From UBA4416 sp040387555 (GTDB taxonomy: Bacteria; Bacteroidota; Bacteroidia; B-17B0; Aurantibacillaceae): a DNA stretch of 64,000 nucleotides. This document shows, one piece after another, positions 44,488 to 54,194 of the stretch; positions within the stretch are counted from its first letter, which is position 1; the number at the start of each line of letters is the position of its first letter. The translations under genes were made by a program, and so were the position numbers. The notes under the pieces were generated by a model. It worked only from the letters and a program-made list of their open reading frames with translations, did not search any database and was not told the origin of the DNA. The stretch spans positions 1 to 64,000 of the forward strand of contig JAZKDO010000008.1 in assembly GCA_040387555.1 (NCBI GenBank). The letters run 5' to 3'.

Positions 44488-44934
44488 ATGATCCAAAGAA
44501 AACAAACCCTTTTCCTCTTAGTTGTCGCTATACTTTCCGGCATCCTTTTCTTTTTACCTTTCCAAAAGTTAAGTATTGGCGAAAATGGCTGGCCTATTTG
44601 TTTAATGCCTGGATGCAGTGCAGAAAAAATAACTTCTCATATTTACTTTCCAATGATATTAAACGGAATCGTACTTATAGTTAGTGTGGCTACTATTTTT
44701 CTTTTTAAAAACAGGAACTTTCAGTTTAAGCTTGCTAATCTCTTGGTACTATTAAATGTCATGATTTTAGGTCTTTTCTTTTTACTTGACTTCACTATCA
44801 TTGAACAAGGCACAACTATTTCTTACCAAATTGGCGCCTTTTTACCTATTTTAAGCGTTATTTTCTCTTATTTTGCATCTCATTTCATCAAAAAAGATGA
44901 GATATTGGTTCGCAACGCAGACCGAATCCGGTAA
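44488..44934 (+). CDS. DUF4293 membrane protein
   Basis: A 148-residue integral membrane protein with four hydrophobic segments. The N terminus MIQRKQTLFLLVVAILSGIL and the loop LFFLPFQKLS are typical of DUF4293, a family limited to Bacteroidota. Two further helices are at about 50-70 and 78-98, and a last one near 113-132. The start is the ATG at 44488; an overlapping frame (44445) is a shadow. Nothing is known of its function. It lies divergent from speA and ahead of accB but has its own -7 box. Confidence 0.85.
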   Translation: MIQRKQTLFLLVVAILSGILFFLPFQKLSIGENGWPICLMPGCSAEKITSHIYFPMILNGIVLIVSVATIFLFKNRNFQFKLANLLVLLNVMILGLFFLLDFTIIEQGTTISYQIGAFLPILSVIFSYFASHFIKKDEILVRNADRIR

Positions 44935-45075
44935 TTTTGTTACTGGTTTATTAATCTTCCTTCTTTAACTTTCTAAAATCAATTTTAAATTGTTGATAAT
45001 TAGGTTCTTTTTTGAACATTTAGGCAATTTTAGACGAAAAAATCATGGTTTCTGATAGTTTTCGTGGAAAAATGA

Positions 45076-45083
45076 TACTTTTG
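45076..45083 (+). promoter_or_regulatory. Bacteroidota -7 box (TACTTTTG) of accBC
   Basis: TACTTTTG fits TAnnTTTG and lies 24 bases before the accB ATG. No TTG at the proper -33 spacing is seen. Confidence 0.45.
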
Positions 45084-45107
45084 TCCCACTAACTAAAACA
45101 CTAAAAA

Positions 45108-45599
45108 ATGAAATTAACGGAAATTCAAGATTTAATTAAATTTGTTTCAAAGAGCGGGGTAAATGAAGTTGAACTGGAAACAAAAGAAATAAAAATTGTT
45201 ATAAAAACTGGTAAGCAATCAACTCCTATGATGTACCAGGCTGCTCCTACTCAGATTACAACTATGCCTAATCAGGTTATGGCTTCTCCTGTTGTTAATA
45301 GTTCTCCTGCAATGGAAACTACAGCGCCCGCAAATCCAGCACCATCCAACGATGCAAAATATATTACTATTAAATCACCAATGATTGGTACTTTTTATCG
45401 TTCTGCCGGACCTGATAAGCCTTCGTTTGTAAATGTTGGTGATGATATTGCCATTGGCAAACCTGTATGCATCATTGAAGCTATGAAATTATTTAACGAA
45501 ATTGAAAGTGAAATAAAAGGAAAAATTATTAAAGTATTAGTTGATGATGCTACTCCTGTAGAGTACGACCAGCCTTTATTCTTAGTAGATCCTTCATAA
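45108..45599 (+). CDS. accB: Biotin carboxyl carrier protein of acetyl-CoA carboxylase
   Basis: A 163-residue carrier that holds the biotin moved between AccC and the carboxyltransferase in fatty-acid synthesis. The N-terminal helix KLTEIQDLIKFVSKSGVNEV is followed by a Pro/Ala/Thr-rich linker (about residues 50-85) and the biotinyl domain, with IKSPMIGTFYRSAGPDKPSF and the biotinylated lysine in IIEAMKLFNEIESE. The length is normal. accC follows after 79 bases in the same direction, so they form an accBC unit. Confidence 0.95.
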   Translation: MKLTEIQDLIKFVSKSGVNEVELETKEIKIVIKTGKQSTPMMYQAAPTQITTMPNQVMASPVVNSSPAMETTAPANPAPSNDAKYITIKSPMIGTFYRSAGPDKPSFVNVGDDIAIGKPVCIIEAMKLFNEIESEIKGKIIKVLVDDATPVEYDQPLFLVDPS

Positions 45600-45678
45600 A
45601 AATCATTCAAAGTTTAAAATTCAAAATTCAATGATTTCAAATCTTGGATTTTAAACTTTTAACTTTAAATCTGTACAG

Positions 45679-47022
45679 ATGTTTAAAAAAATATTAATTG
45701 CCAATAGAGGTGAGATTGCTTTACGTGTTATAAGAACATGTAAAGAAATGGGAATCAAAACTGTGGCAGTATACTCCACTGCTGATAAAGATTCATTGCA
45801 TGTGAAATTTGCGGATGAGGCTGTTTGTATTGGGCCACCGCCAAGTAAAGACAGTTATTTGAATATGGCCAGCATTATTGCGGCTGCTGAAATTACAAAT
45901 GCAGATGCCATTCATCCGGGCTACGGTTTTTTAAGCGAGAATGCTAAATTCTCAGAAATCTGCCGTCAAAACAAGATCAAGTTTATTGGCGCTTCTCCCG
46001 AAATGATCAACCAAATGGGAGATAAAAGCAATGCTAAAACAACTATGATAAATGCTGGTGTTCCATGTGTTCCCGGATCTGAAGGTTTATTAGAAAGCGT
46101 TGAACAGGGTATGGAGCTTGCTAAAGGCATAAAATATCCTGTAATTATTAAAGCTACCGCTGGTGGTGGTGGTAAAGGAATGCGTATTATCTGGAAAGAA
46201 GAAGAATTTCAGGCAGCCTGGGATAGCGCAACCCATGAAGCAACTGCTGCTTTTGGAAATGGTGCCATGTACATGGAAAAATACATTGAAGAACCTCGCC
46301 ATATTGAGATTCAGATTGTAGGAGATGCTCATGGTAAAGCTTGTCACTTAAGTGAGAGAGATTGTTCAGTTCAACGTCGTCATCAAAAATTGGTTGAAGA
46401 AACTCCTTCACCGTTTATGACCCCTGAATTACGCGAATTAATGGGCGATGCCGCTGTTAAGGCTGCATTATCTATTGGTTACGAAGGTGTAGGAACTGTG
46501 GAATTTCTTGTTGACAAACACCGTAATTTCTATTTTATGGAAATGAATACTCGTATTCAGGTGGAACATCCTATTACTGAAGAAGTAATTAATTATGATT
46601 TAATTCGTGAACAAATATTAGTAGCTGCAGGAGTTCCTATTTCAGGAAAAAATTATTACCCACAACTACATGCTATCGAATGCCGAATTAATGCAGAAGA
46701 TCCTTTTAAAAATTTTGCGCCTTCACCAGGAACTATTACCACGCTTCATACACCTGGCGGACATGGAATTCGAGTTGATTCACATGTTTATAGCGGTTAC
46801 CGTATTCCACCAAACTATGACAGTATGGTTGGTAAATTGATTACAGTTGCTCAAACCCGTGAAGAAGCCATTGCAAAAATGCATAGAGCTTTAAGCGAAT
46901 ATGTTATTGAAGGGGTAAAAACAACAATCCCTTTTCACCTTAAATTAATGCAGAACGAAGATTTTAAAGCCGGAAACTATACAACCAAGTTTATGGAAAC
47001 CTGGGATTACGTAAACGCTTAA
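45679..47022 (+). CDS. accC: Acetyl-CoA carboxylase biotin carboxylase subunit
   Basis: A 447-residue ATP-grasp enzyme that carboxylates biotin on AccB. The start MFKKILIANRGEIALRVIRT is the family standard. It has the glycine-rich loop ATAGGGGKGMRIIW, the Mg/ATP site EMNTRIQVEHPITEE and the biotin-carboxylase end GVKTTIPFHLKLM. The length is normal for AccC and too short for a pyruvate carboxylase. The carboxyltransferase genes accA and accD are elsewhere. A bidirectional hairpin follows the stop. Confidence 0.95.
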   Translation: MFKKILIANRGEIALRVIRTCKEMGIKTVAVYSTADKDSLHVKFADEAVCIGPPPSKDSYLNMASIIAAAEITNADAIHPGYGFLSENAKFSEICRQNKIKFIGASPEMINQMGDKSNAKTTMINAGVPCVPGSEGLLESVEQGMELAKGIKYPVIIKATAGGGGKGMRIIWKEEEFQAAWDSATHEATAAFGNGAMYMEKYIEEPRHIEIQIVGDAHGKACHLSERDCSVQRRHQKLVEETPSPFMTPELRELMGDAAVKAALSIGYEGVGTVEFLVDKHRNFYFMEMNTRIQVEHPITEEVINYDLIREQILVAAGVPISGKNYYPQLHAIECRINAEDPFKNFAPSPGTITTLHTPGGHGIRVDSHVYSGYRIPPNYDSMVGKLITVAQTREEAIAKMHRALSEYVIEGVKTTIPFHLKLMQNEDFKAGNYTTKFMETWDYVNA

Positions 47023-47034
47023 TTCTAATAAAAA

Positions 47035-47062
47035 AACCTCCGGTGAAAATCGGAGGTTTTTT
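47035..47062. terminator. Bidirectional terminator between accC and the subtilase gene
   Basis: An 8-bp perfect stem (AACCTCCG at 47035-47042, CGGAGGTT at 47051-47058) with T runs on both strands. It serves the convergent accC (plus) and S8 peptidase (minus) genes. Confidence 0.88.
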
Positions 47063-47082
47063 GTTTAATATATCTCATCAAT

Positions 47083-48726
47083 TTATTCTTTAATGAATTT
47101 ACTATTTATAAAACCGTCAGGCGTTTTTATAGACATCAAATAAATACCGTTCGCAATTTCATTATCTAATTCAATAGTGTATTTGCTATTTCCATTATTT
47201 ATTATCGCCACATCAATAACTTTCCCTAAAACATCTGTTATCAGAATCTGTTCAAATTTTTGATTTAATGAAAATGAAATATGTGTATGCGCAGGGTTTG
47301 GGAAAAGATAAAAAGAATTGGGTTTGGAAACTTCCACCATACCTAACGTTGTTCCATTAAGCAAATTATGTGCAGCGCACATATTCGGAATTCCCCATCC
47401 ATAAATGTTATTAGGGGAAGATGCTTTTGATGCTGTTGCCTTCAATGCATTTAAAATCTCCATATTGGTTTTAGTTGGGTTTGCCTGCCATAAACAAGCC
47501 ACTGCTCCAGCTAATACAGGTGTGGCAAAAGATGTTCCACTTCCACCAAAAAAGACTCCACTAGAAGAACACACATAGGCATTTTGCCCCATAGCACTTA
47601 AATCAGGCTTTATACGTCCGTCGGCAGTTGGGCCCACAGAGCTATTTCCGGCAATAACACCAGAACTATTCACAGAACCAACAGTGCAAATACTATCTGC
47701 ATCAGCGGGAATACCAATATAATTCCAAGAATTGCCCCCATCGTTCCCGGCCGCATTTAAAACAAAAATTCCCTTACGAACAGCCATCGTTGATGCAATT
47801 GACATAGCAGCTGTTCTTCCATTCAAATGTGAGTAAATATGATTAGGAAAGGGGCTATCAAATGTTGTGTAACCTAATGATGTTGTAATAATATCAACAC
47901 CAACACTATCAGCATACTCTGCACCAACAATCCAGTTATTTTCTTCAATAGGCTTTTCTGAAGATACATCTTCCGTTCTAATAAGATAAAGTTTTGTTTT
48001 AGGGCCAGTACCAATTAATTTTCCAGGCGTATTACCAGAAATCAAAGATAAAACCATGGCACCGTGAGCATCATCTTCATACACGGAACTGTTACCTGCA
48101 ACAATATCTCTTGTACCCAGAATACGGCCTTCATTTCTTAAAGAATCAAAAACAGCATTATTGTTCGCATTTTCAAACCCTGAATCAAGCACCCCAATAG
48201 TCATATTCTCTCCTCGGAAACCATTACTATGCATGCAATCAGCACCAATCTGATTGTTTTGGGTAAAGGAAGGCCCATAATTAAAGGATGCAACACTTGC
48301 TGTTTTTTGCAATTTATCCTCTAATATATTACAGATTTTATCATCCTCAGTTTTAATTAATCTTCCAACGGGAGATGAATTTAAAACACATGTTAGACTA
48401 TTCACTGCGGCTAACTGAACAGTATTAGTTATAATAACAATAGCAGCATTCATCCATTTTGAACGCTGAATTACCTGTGCACCAGTACTATTTACCTGAT
48501 TTATGTAAGTTTGATTCACTGGTATATCAGATATATCAACAGTTATACCTTGTGCTGCCCGACGATTAATAGACTTTTGAGATAAAAAGGCAGTTGGGGA
48601 AGAAACTGAATAAGGTGATAAATTTTTATCTTTAAATTTAACCCAATATTTGGTTTGTGATTGTAAAGATGTAACTGTACATAAAAAGCAAGCGATTGCA
48701 ACGAATTTAATTTTATTCCATTCCAT
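47083..48726 (-). CDS. S8 family serine peptidase (subtilase) with T9SS type A sorting domain
   Basis: A secreted subtilase of about 547 residues. A signal peptide (NKIKFVAIACFLCTVTSLQSQ) leads into a prodomain and the S8 fold with the catalytic Asp in IGVLDSGFENANN, His in DDAHGAMVLSLISG, the oxyanion Asn in LNAAGNDGG and Ser in GGSGTSFATPVLAG. The C-terminal 75 residues (SFYLFPNPAHTHISFSL, ending IYLMSIKTPD plus a Lys tail) form a type A sorting domain. The ATG at 48726 gives the better signal peptide; an ATG at 48735 is possible. The start overlaps the end of the lipoprotein gene, so they are co-transcribed. Confidence 0.92.
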   Translation of the reverse strand: MEWNKIKFVAIACFLCTVTSLQSQTKYWVKFKDKNLSPYSVSSPTAFLSQKSINRRAAQGITVDISDIPVNQTYINQVNSTGAQVIQRSKWMNAAIVIITNTVQLAAVNSLTCVLNSSPVGRLIKTEDDKICNILEDKLQKTASVASFNYGPSFTQNNQIGADCMHSNGFRGENMTIGVLDSGFENANNNAVFDSLRNEGRILGTRDIVAGNSSVYEDDAHGAMVLSLISGNTPGKLIGTGPKTKLYLIRTEDVSSEKPIEENNWIVGAEYADSVGVDIITTSLGYTTFDSPFPNHIYSHLNGRTAAMSIASTMAVRKGIFVLNAAGNDGGNSWNYIGIPADADSICTVGSVNSSGVIAGNSSVGPTADGRIKPDLSAMGQNAYVCSSSGVFFGGSGTSFATPVLAGAVACLWQANPTKTNMEILNALKATASKASSPNNIYGWGIPNMCAAHNLLNGTTLGMVEVSKPNSFYLFPNPAHTHISFSLNQKFEQILITDVLGKVIDVAIINNGNSKYTIELDNEIANGIYLMSIKTPDGFINSKFIKE

Positions 48727-49483
48727 GAGTAACATATGTTTGTTTGTAGATAATTCCTTTTTCTATACGTGTTTCCACAGGCGTGGCTGTAGAATTAATT
48801 ACTGTTATTTTATTTGAATAGAGATCTTTTATCTCACGGTATACCAACCCCACATTTTTAGCATGTTTTTCTATAAAATACTGACGATGGATAGCGTTTT
48901 TGCTTTTATCGTCTTTCTGTTCTACAAATAAAACATTGTCAAATACGTTTCCATTAATTTTTTCAGCTCTGTCAATATATTTATACTCGAATTCCCATTC
49001 TCCATTAGAATTGTAAGCATTTCCATTCCAGCTGGCATCAACCTTAACGGGAAATATTAATTTGGTAAACCTTACATCTTCCTCAACAACCTCAAAAGTA
49101 GTTGAAGTTTTTACAAGGTTCCAAACATCCTTCAAAGTCCATGCGATATTATCATAACTCACAGAATCATTGTATTTCTTAATATACCTTACTAATTTCA
49201 CAGCATCTCTCCCTTCATTATCTGTGAAATTTTCTTCCTGTTTTTCTTTAATACGATATTTGTAATGAATCGTATCCATATTATTATCATCATACACAAT
49301 TGAATCCACATCATATACGATAAATTTTCCAAGAATTACTGGAGCATAATCATAACCCACATCAGGAGCATCTTCCACCTTTTTTTTACAGGCTGCCACT
49401 CCAAAAAGAGTTAGAATAACGATAATATATTTAAAATTTTTGATATTTAAAATTACTAATAAATAATAGTATACACAATACAA
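48713..49483 (-). CDS. Hypothetical lipoprotein, TTG start
   Basis: A 256-residue lipoprotein: the sequence YIIVILTLFGVAACKKK carries a lipobox with the Cys at about residue 32. There is no ATG before the lipobox, so translation probably starts at the TTG at 49483 (or at a rare ATT/ATC further in). The mature part is a beta-rich, Tyr- and Asp-rich region (APVILGKFIVYDVDSIVYDD) with no known domain. The end overlaps the start of the subtilase gene, which suggests a functional link, for example an outer-membrane partner, but this is unproven. It is divergent from cystathionine gamma-synthase. Confidence 0.7.
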   Translation of the reverse strand: MYCVYYYLLVILNIKNFKYIIVILTLFGVAACKKKVEDAPDVGYDYAPVILGKFIVYDVDSIVYDDNNMDTIHYKYRIKEKQEENFTDNEGRDAVKLVRYIKKYNDSVSYDNIAWTLKDVWNLVKTSTTFEVVEEDVRFTKLIFPVKVDASWNGNAYNSNGEWEFEYKYIDRAEKINGNVFDNVLFVEQKDDKSKNAIHRQYFIEKHAKNVGLVYREIKDLYSNKITVINSTATPVETRIEKGIIYKQTYVTHGME

Positions 49484-49517
49484 AATAAGCTTAAATTCGT
49501 CTCAAAATTTTATTCAA

Positions 49518-50675
49518 ATGACTGATTTTTCTAAACATAAATTTGGCACCAAAGCCATACACGCTGGTGCAGATCCTGATCCATCCACTGGTGCTATCAT
49601 GACGCCAATTTTTCAAACTTCAACATACGTTCAGGAATCTCCCGGAACAAATAAAGGATACGGATACGCACGTGGTAAAAATCCAACTAGAGAAGCCCTG
49701 CAAAAAAACATTGCTGCTTTAGAGAATGGCAAACATTGCGTATGTTTCAGCAGTGGCATGGGAGCAACTGATGCTGTTATAAAAATGTTACGTCCGGGTG
49801 ATGAAGTGATTACAGGTGATGACTTGTACGGCGGCTCATACCGAATGTTCACTAAGATTTATGAAAATTTCGGAATAAAATTTCATTTCATTAATTTGAC
49901 GGATGCTGAAAACATTAAAAAATATGTGAACGCAAATACCAAACTAATTTGGGTGGAAACTCCAACAAACCCTACAATGCAAATTATAGACATTGTTGCA
50001 TGTTCAGTTATTGCTAAAGCAAACAATATCATGTTAGCTGTTGATAATACCTTTGCGTCACCTTATCTACAAAATCCATTAGCATTAGGTGCTGATATCG
50101 TAATGCATTCTGTGACTAAATATTTAGGCGGACACAGTGATGTTGTAATGGGCGCTTTAGTAACTAACGATGATAAAATTCATGAACAATTATATTTTAT
50201 ATTAAATAGTTGTGGAGCCAATCCTGGACCTATGGATTGTTTTTTAGTTATGCGTGGAATTAAAACCCTTCATTTACGCATGGAACGTCATTGCTTTAAT
50301 GGTCGTAAAGTTGCAGAATATTTAAAATCACATCCAAAAATTGAGAAGATCTACTGGCCTGGTTTTATAGATCACCCGAACCACGAAATCGCTAAAAAAC
50401 AAATGCGTGATTTTGGAGGAATGATTTCTATCGTTTTAAAAGGTGCTTCTTTGGAAACAACTTTTAAAATTGCCTCTTCTTTCAAAGTGTTCTCTTTGGC
50501 AGAATCATTAGGCGGAGTTGAATCTTTGATCAACCATCCTGCTACCATGACTCATGCCTCGATTCCAAAACCCGAAAGAGACAAAGCAGGAGTTGTTGAA
50601 AATCTTTTACGATTAAGTGTGGGTGTGGAAGATGTGGAAGATCTGATTGAAGACCTGAAACAAGCCTTGGCTTAA
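49518..50675 (+). CDS. metB: Cystathionine gamma-synthase/lyase family PLP enzyme
   Basis: A 385-residue trans-sulfuration enzyme. The N terminus FGTKAIHAGADPDPSTGAIM, the CFSSGMGATDAVI block, DDLYGGSYRMF, the Asp strand LAVDNTFASPYLQNP and the PLP lysine in HSVTKYLGGHSDVVMG are typical of the Cys/Met PLP family. The end with LAESLGGVESLINHPATMTH and RLSVGVEDVEDLI fits cystathionine gamma-synthase best, but lyase activity (cysteine from cystathionine) cannot be excluded by reading. It has a good hairpin terminator. Confidence 0.88.
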   Translation: MTDFSKHKFGTKAIHAGADPDPSTGAIMTPIFQTSTYVQESPGTNKGYGYARGKNPTREALQKNIAALENGKHCVCFSSGMGATDAVIKMLRPGDEVITGDDLYGGSYRMFTKIYENFGIKFHFINLTDAENIKKYVNANTKLIWVETPTNPTMQIIDIVACSVIAKANNIMLAVDNTFASPYLQNPLALGADIVMHSVTKYLGGHSDVVMGALVTNDDKIHEQLYFILNSCGANPGPMDCFLVMRGIKTLHLRMERHCFNGRKVAEYLKSHPKIEKIYWPGFIDHPNHEIAKKQMRDFGGMISIVLKGASLETTFKIASSFKVFSLAESLGGVESLINHPATMTHASIPKPERDKAGVVENLLRLSVGVEDVEDLIEDLKQALA

Positions 50676-50696
50676 CCGAAATAAACTCAATAAAAA

Positions 50697-50728
50697 AAGT
50701 CTGGTCATAAAAATTACCAGACTTTTTT
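50697..50728 (+). terminator. Rho-independent terminator of metB
   Basis: A 9-bp perfect stem (AAGTCTGGT at 50697-50705, ACCAGACTT at 50716-50724) with a 10-nt loop and a T run. Confidence 0.88.
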
Positions 50729-51042
50729 ATTTTCCATCGCCTTTTAAATGTGATAATATTTTGTTGCAATGGAAAAAAGTAAATCATAAAATGTCTGACA
50801 ACGTGTAGGAACAAAAACACAAAAACACCTACTGTTCATTAGGTTTTGAAGTAATTTTTCGGAGAAATCTGGATAAAGCATTTAATTTTCTATTAAAAAG
50901 CTATGATTTGTTAACTTTTACTTAACCAAAAACTAATTTTTGTATCTTTAATTTGCTAAAAAGTAAAGTGAACACCCTAAGGGAATTTTAGTGATCTAAA
51001 ATAGTCCTTAACCGCTTTTAAATAAGAAAGAATTCCTTATTA
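50729..51042. other. Intergenic stretch upstream of the large adhesin
   Basis: Apart from the terminator at its left edge, this stretch holds no coding frame of note. It is AT-rich and likely contains the promoter and a long leader for the adhesin at 51043, but no convincing -7 box was found. Confidence 0.45.
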
Positions 51043-54000
51043 ATGGTTGCGTTAAAGAGCTATAAAATTCATAAAAACATTTTAAGTATTTTAATTTGCT
51101 TGTTTTGCGTATTTTATTTTAACGCAAAATCTCAGTGTTTCCAGATAGAAAATATATTAGTAGCTGCTTGCGATGGTACCGGACAGAATGAAGGTCGCAA
51201 CGAGATGGTTACTTTTAAATTAGGGTCTACAGCTTTAAATGCAAACAACTTAAATGTGAGTTGGCCAAACTCCAGCAATTTATGGTTAGGTGTTTGTCAG
51301 AATGCAACAACAGCTTCAAAGATAGCGCAGATCAACGGGACCATTATTGGATGTGGTTTTTTAAAAGAACCTGTTAATGGGTTATTACCGGCAAACTCAA
51401 GAGTATTGTTGGTTTCAAGCACTGCCTTTAACCAGACAGCCAACAGCTTTGCTAATCTAACAGATACATTACTTGTTATTTTTCAATGTTCAGGAAACAC
51501 TGCAGGGCACTTCGCTAATTTTGGAACAGGCTTAAGAACACTATCAATGAATTTTTCAACACCTGCATCATGCAACGATGCAGTAACTTATAACCGTGCA
51601 TTACTCACAATGCAAAATGGAATAGCTGGTGATCAGGATGGAGCAACAGTACAGTTTTCTCCTTCGGGTGCGGCTACTTATGTAAACTATGGTTGCCAGG
51701 CACCTTACACGCCTCTTATGGTTGACGCGGGGCCTAACAAGACAATTTGCAACAATAGTTCTCAAAACCTTATAGCAACAGCTGCCGGCAACTACTCTTC
51801 CATTTTGTGGACATTAGGATCATCCGCAACAGGATCTCTTAGCTCTACAAATACCTTAGCAACTGTTTACACACCAGGAATTAATGATATTGGAACCATT
51901 AAATTATATTGCTCACTTTTTAAAGCCTGCGGAACACAAACCACAAGTGTAAAAGATAGTGTCAATATAACGGTACTACAATTACCACAACCTGTAATTA
52001 GTGCCAGCAGTGATACCGTGTGTAATGGACAATCCACTACTCTAACGTATTCGTTAACCAATAGTAGTTATACTGGAACAACAAGCGTTGTATGGCTTCC
52101 TAACGGATTTTCTACACCGACGCTCTCCACTAATTTTTCTCACAATTATACGGTAAGTGTTGCAAATGCTTGCGGCGCTTCCACGGACACCTATTCAATT
52201 ACAGGTCTTTCATCGCCCACCATAAGTATTACATCAAACGGGCCTACAAAAATGTGTACAGCAGGTAATGTGATTTTAACTGCCAACAGTAATTCCTCCA
52301 TCTTTGTATGGTCGGGTGGCGCAACAACTCCTACAATTAGTGTAAATACAAGTACAGTAATGACTGTTACTGCAACTAACGTTTGTGGAAGTGCGCAAGC
52401 GAGTCAAACAATCAGTTTTGTTCCGGCCACATTAACGCTCACAGTTAACAAATTGGATACAAGATGTTTTAGTTCGAGTACTGGTACAGCAAATGTTATA
52501 GTTACTGGAGGCGCGGCACCATACACATACAACTGGCTCCCAGGAGGGCAAATTACGCCATCCGTATCCAATTTACAGGGCGGCACCTATTCTGTTACTG
52601 TATATGATGTGAACAACTGTGTTCAAACACAAACATTTGTTATTGTTGAACCAACTGTAATTTCTCCAAATCTAAGTGAAACTCAACCTACTTGTGTCGG
52701 TAATAATGGTGCGGCGTCTGTATCGGCTACCGGTGGTGTTCCTCCTTACAGCTATACATGGGCTCCCACAGGTCAAAATACACCTGCAATATCTGGTCTT
52801 GGTAACGGAACGTACACAATAAACATAACAGATGCTAATAATTGTTTCTCTATTTCACAAACTGCTTTATTGAATTCAAACGGCAATTCATTTTCTGTAA
52901 CAATAAATAGTACAAGTGTTAGTTGTTTTGGTGGGAATAATGGTTCGGCAAGTGCTCTTGTTACCGGAGGTCAATCACCGTACACTTATTTCTGGTCACC
53001 AAATGGGTCAAACCTGACCACAATCAATAATTTGGCTGCGGGATCTTACAGTATAAAAGTTGTTGATAATGCGAATTGCGAGATAATTAAAAACTTTTCT
53101 ATTAATGAGCCATCGGTTTTAAAGGTTTCATCAACAGGAACAATTGTATGTCAAAATCAACCTGCCTCCGTTAATGCATCTGCTTCCGGTGGAACCGTAC
53201 CCTATACTTACAATTGGGATAACGGAGCATTTACGGGTGCTAATTATACTATCAGTCCAACGGCAAACACTATTTATACAGTTACTGTATCCGATAACAA
53301 TGGATGTATTGCCAATGATACTGCTTTAGTTAAGTTGGCAGACAATCTTTCTTTAGACTTTTCTTCTGATGTACAGGATGGTTGTCCTAAATTGTGCGTT
53401 AACTTTTTTGATCTGACTCCAGCAACTACCTTAACAGTAAAGAACTGGCAATGGGATTTTGGAGATGGCACCTCAGGATCAACAAAATTTGCGAATCACT
53501 GTTACGCTACACCCGGAAATTACAGTGTAAGCTTAACTTTAACTACCAGTCAGGGTTGTACGCAAACTGTTATAAAACCAAATCACATAACGGTTTTCAC
53601 TCCTCCTCATGCCGATTTTGTTCCATCAGATTTTGAAACAGATGTCGATAATTCTGAGATCACGTTCACCAACTTATCAATAGCCAGCACAAACTGGCTT
53701 TGGAATTTTAATGATGGTAATTTATCATCAGCAGAAAATCCCAATCATCACTTTGAAAACGAAGGCAATTATAATGTAACCTTAACCGTTTCGGATTTGA
53801 ACAACTGCAGAGATTCCATTACACAAACGATTATCATTAGCGATAACTATACATTTTACGCGCCAAATGCTTTTACACCAAACGGTGACATGAAAAACGA
53901 TCTATTTCTTCCTTTAGGTAACGGCTGGAATTTAGATACTTTTGATCTAAAAATATTTAATCGCTGGGGTTCTGTTATTTTTCATACAACAGATACTGCA

Positions 54001-54129
54001 AAAGGCTGGGATGGTAAACTAACAAATGGAGAACCGGCAAAATCAGATGTGTATGTTTGGCAGGTTGAGCTAAAAGATAATCACAATAAAGAATATTATT
54101 ATGTAGGTCATATCTCTTTAATAAAGTAA
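51043..54129 (+). CDS. Large secreted adhesin: SprB and PKD repeats, T9SS type B sorting domain
   Basis: A 1028-residue surface protein. After the signal peptide (ending AKSQ, residue 31) there is an N-terminal beta domain of about 190 residues (ENILVAACDGTGQNEGRNEM), Ig-like units, and three SprB-type repeats with APYTYNWLPGGQ, PPYSYTWAPTGQNTPAISGL and SPYTYFWSPNGSN, each ending GTYSVTVYDVNNC or similar. Two PKD domains follow (WQWDFGDGTSGSTKFANHCY; WLWNFNDGNLSSAENPNHHF). The end has PNAFTPNGDMKNDLFLPLGN and IFNRWGSVIF, the type B sorting domain. SprB repeats are named after the gliding adhesin of Flavobacterium. No PorP/SprF gene sits beside it. Confidence 0.9.
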   Translation: MVALKSYKIHKNILSILICLFCVFYFNAKSQCFQIENILVAACDGTGQNEGRNEMVTFKLGSTALNANNLNVSWPNSSNLWLGVCQNATTASKIAQINGTIIGCGFLKEPVNGLLPANSRVLLVSSTAFNQTANSFANLTDTLLVIFQCSGNTAGHFANFGTGLRTLSMNFSTPASCNDAVTYNRALLTMQNGIAGDQDGATVQFSPSGAATYVNYGCQAPYTPLMVDAGPNKTICNNSSQNLIATAAGNYSSILWTLGSSATGSLSSTNTLATVYTPGINDIGTIKLYCSLFKACGTQTTSVKDSVNITVLQLPQPVISASSDTVCNGQSTTLTYSLTNSSYTGTTSVVWLPNGFSTPTLSTNFSHNYTVSVANACGASTDTYSITGLSSPTISITSNGPTKMCTAGNVILTANSNSSIFVWSGGATTPTISVNTSTVMTVTATNVCGSAQASQTISFVPATLTLTVNKLDTRCFSSSTGTANVIVTGGAAPYTYNWLPGGQITPSVSNLQGGTYSVTVYDVNNCVQTQTFVIVEPTVISPNLSETQPTCVGNNGAASVSATGGVPPYSYTWAPTGQNTPAISGLGNGTYTINITDANNCFSISQTALLNSNGNSFSVTINSTSVSCFGGNNGSASALVTGGQSPYTYFWSPNGSNLTTINNLAAGSYSIKVVDNANCEIIKNFSINEPSVLKVSSTGTIVCQNQPASVNASASGGTVPYTYNWDNGAFTGANYTISPTANTIYTVTVSDNNGCIANDTALVKLADNLSLDFSSDVQDGCPKLCVNFFDLTPATTLTVKNWQWDFGDGTSGSTKFANHCYATPGNYSVSLTLTTSQGCTQTVIKPNHITVFTPPHADFVPSDFETDVDNSEITFTNLSIASTNWLWNFNDGNLSSAENPNHHFENEGNYNVTLTVSDLNNCRDSITQTIIISDNYTFYAPNAFTPNGDMKNDLFLPLGNGWNLDTFDLKIFNRWGSVIFHTTDTAKGWDGKLTNGEPAKSDVYVWQVELKDNHNKEYYYVGHISLIK

Positions 54130-54194
54130 CGCTGGCCAAACATTATTTTGCTATTTCTTTTACCTTTGAATCCATTACTTTAATCAATCCTTCA

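Noticed and set aside
44445..44684. Plus-strand frame overlapping the DUF4293 gene in another frame
   Set aside because: The frame starting at 44488 encodes a recognised membrane-protein family; the other is out-of-frame noise.
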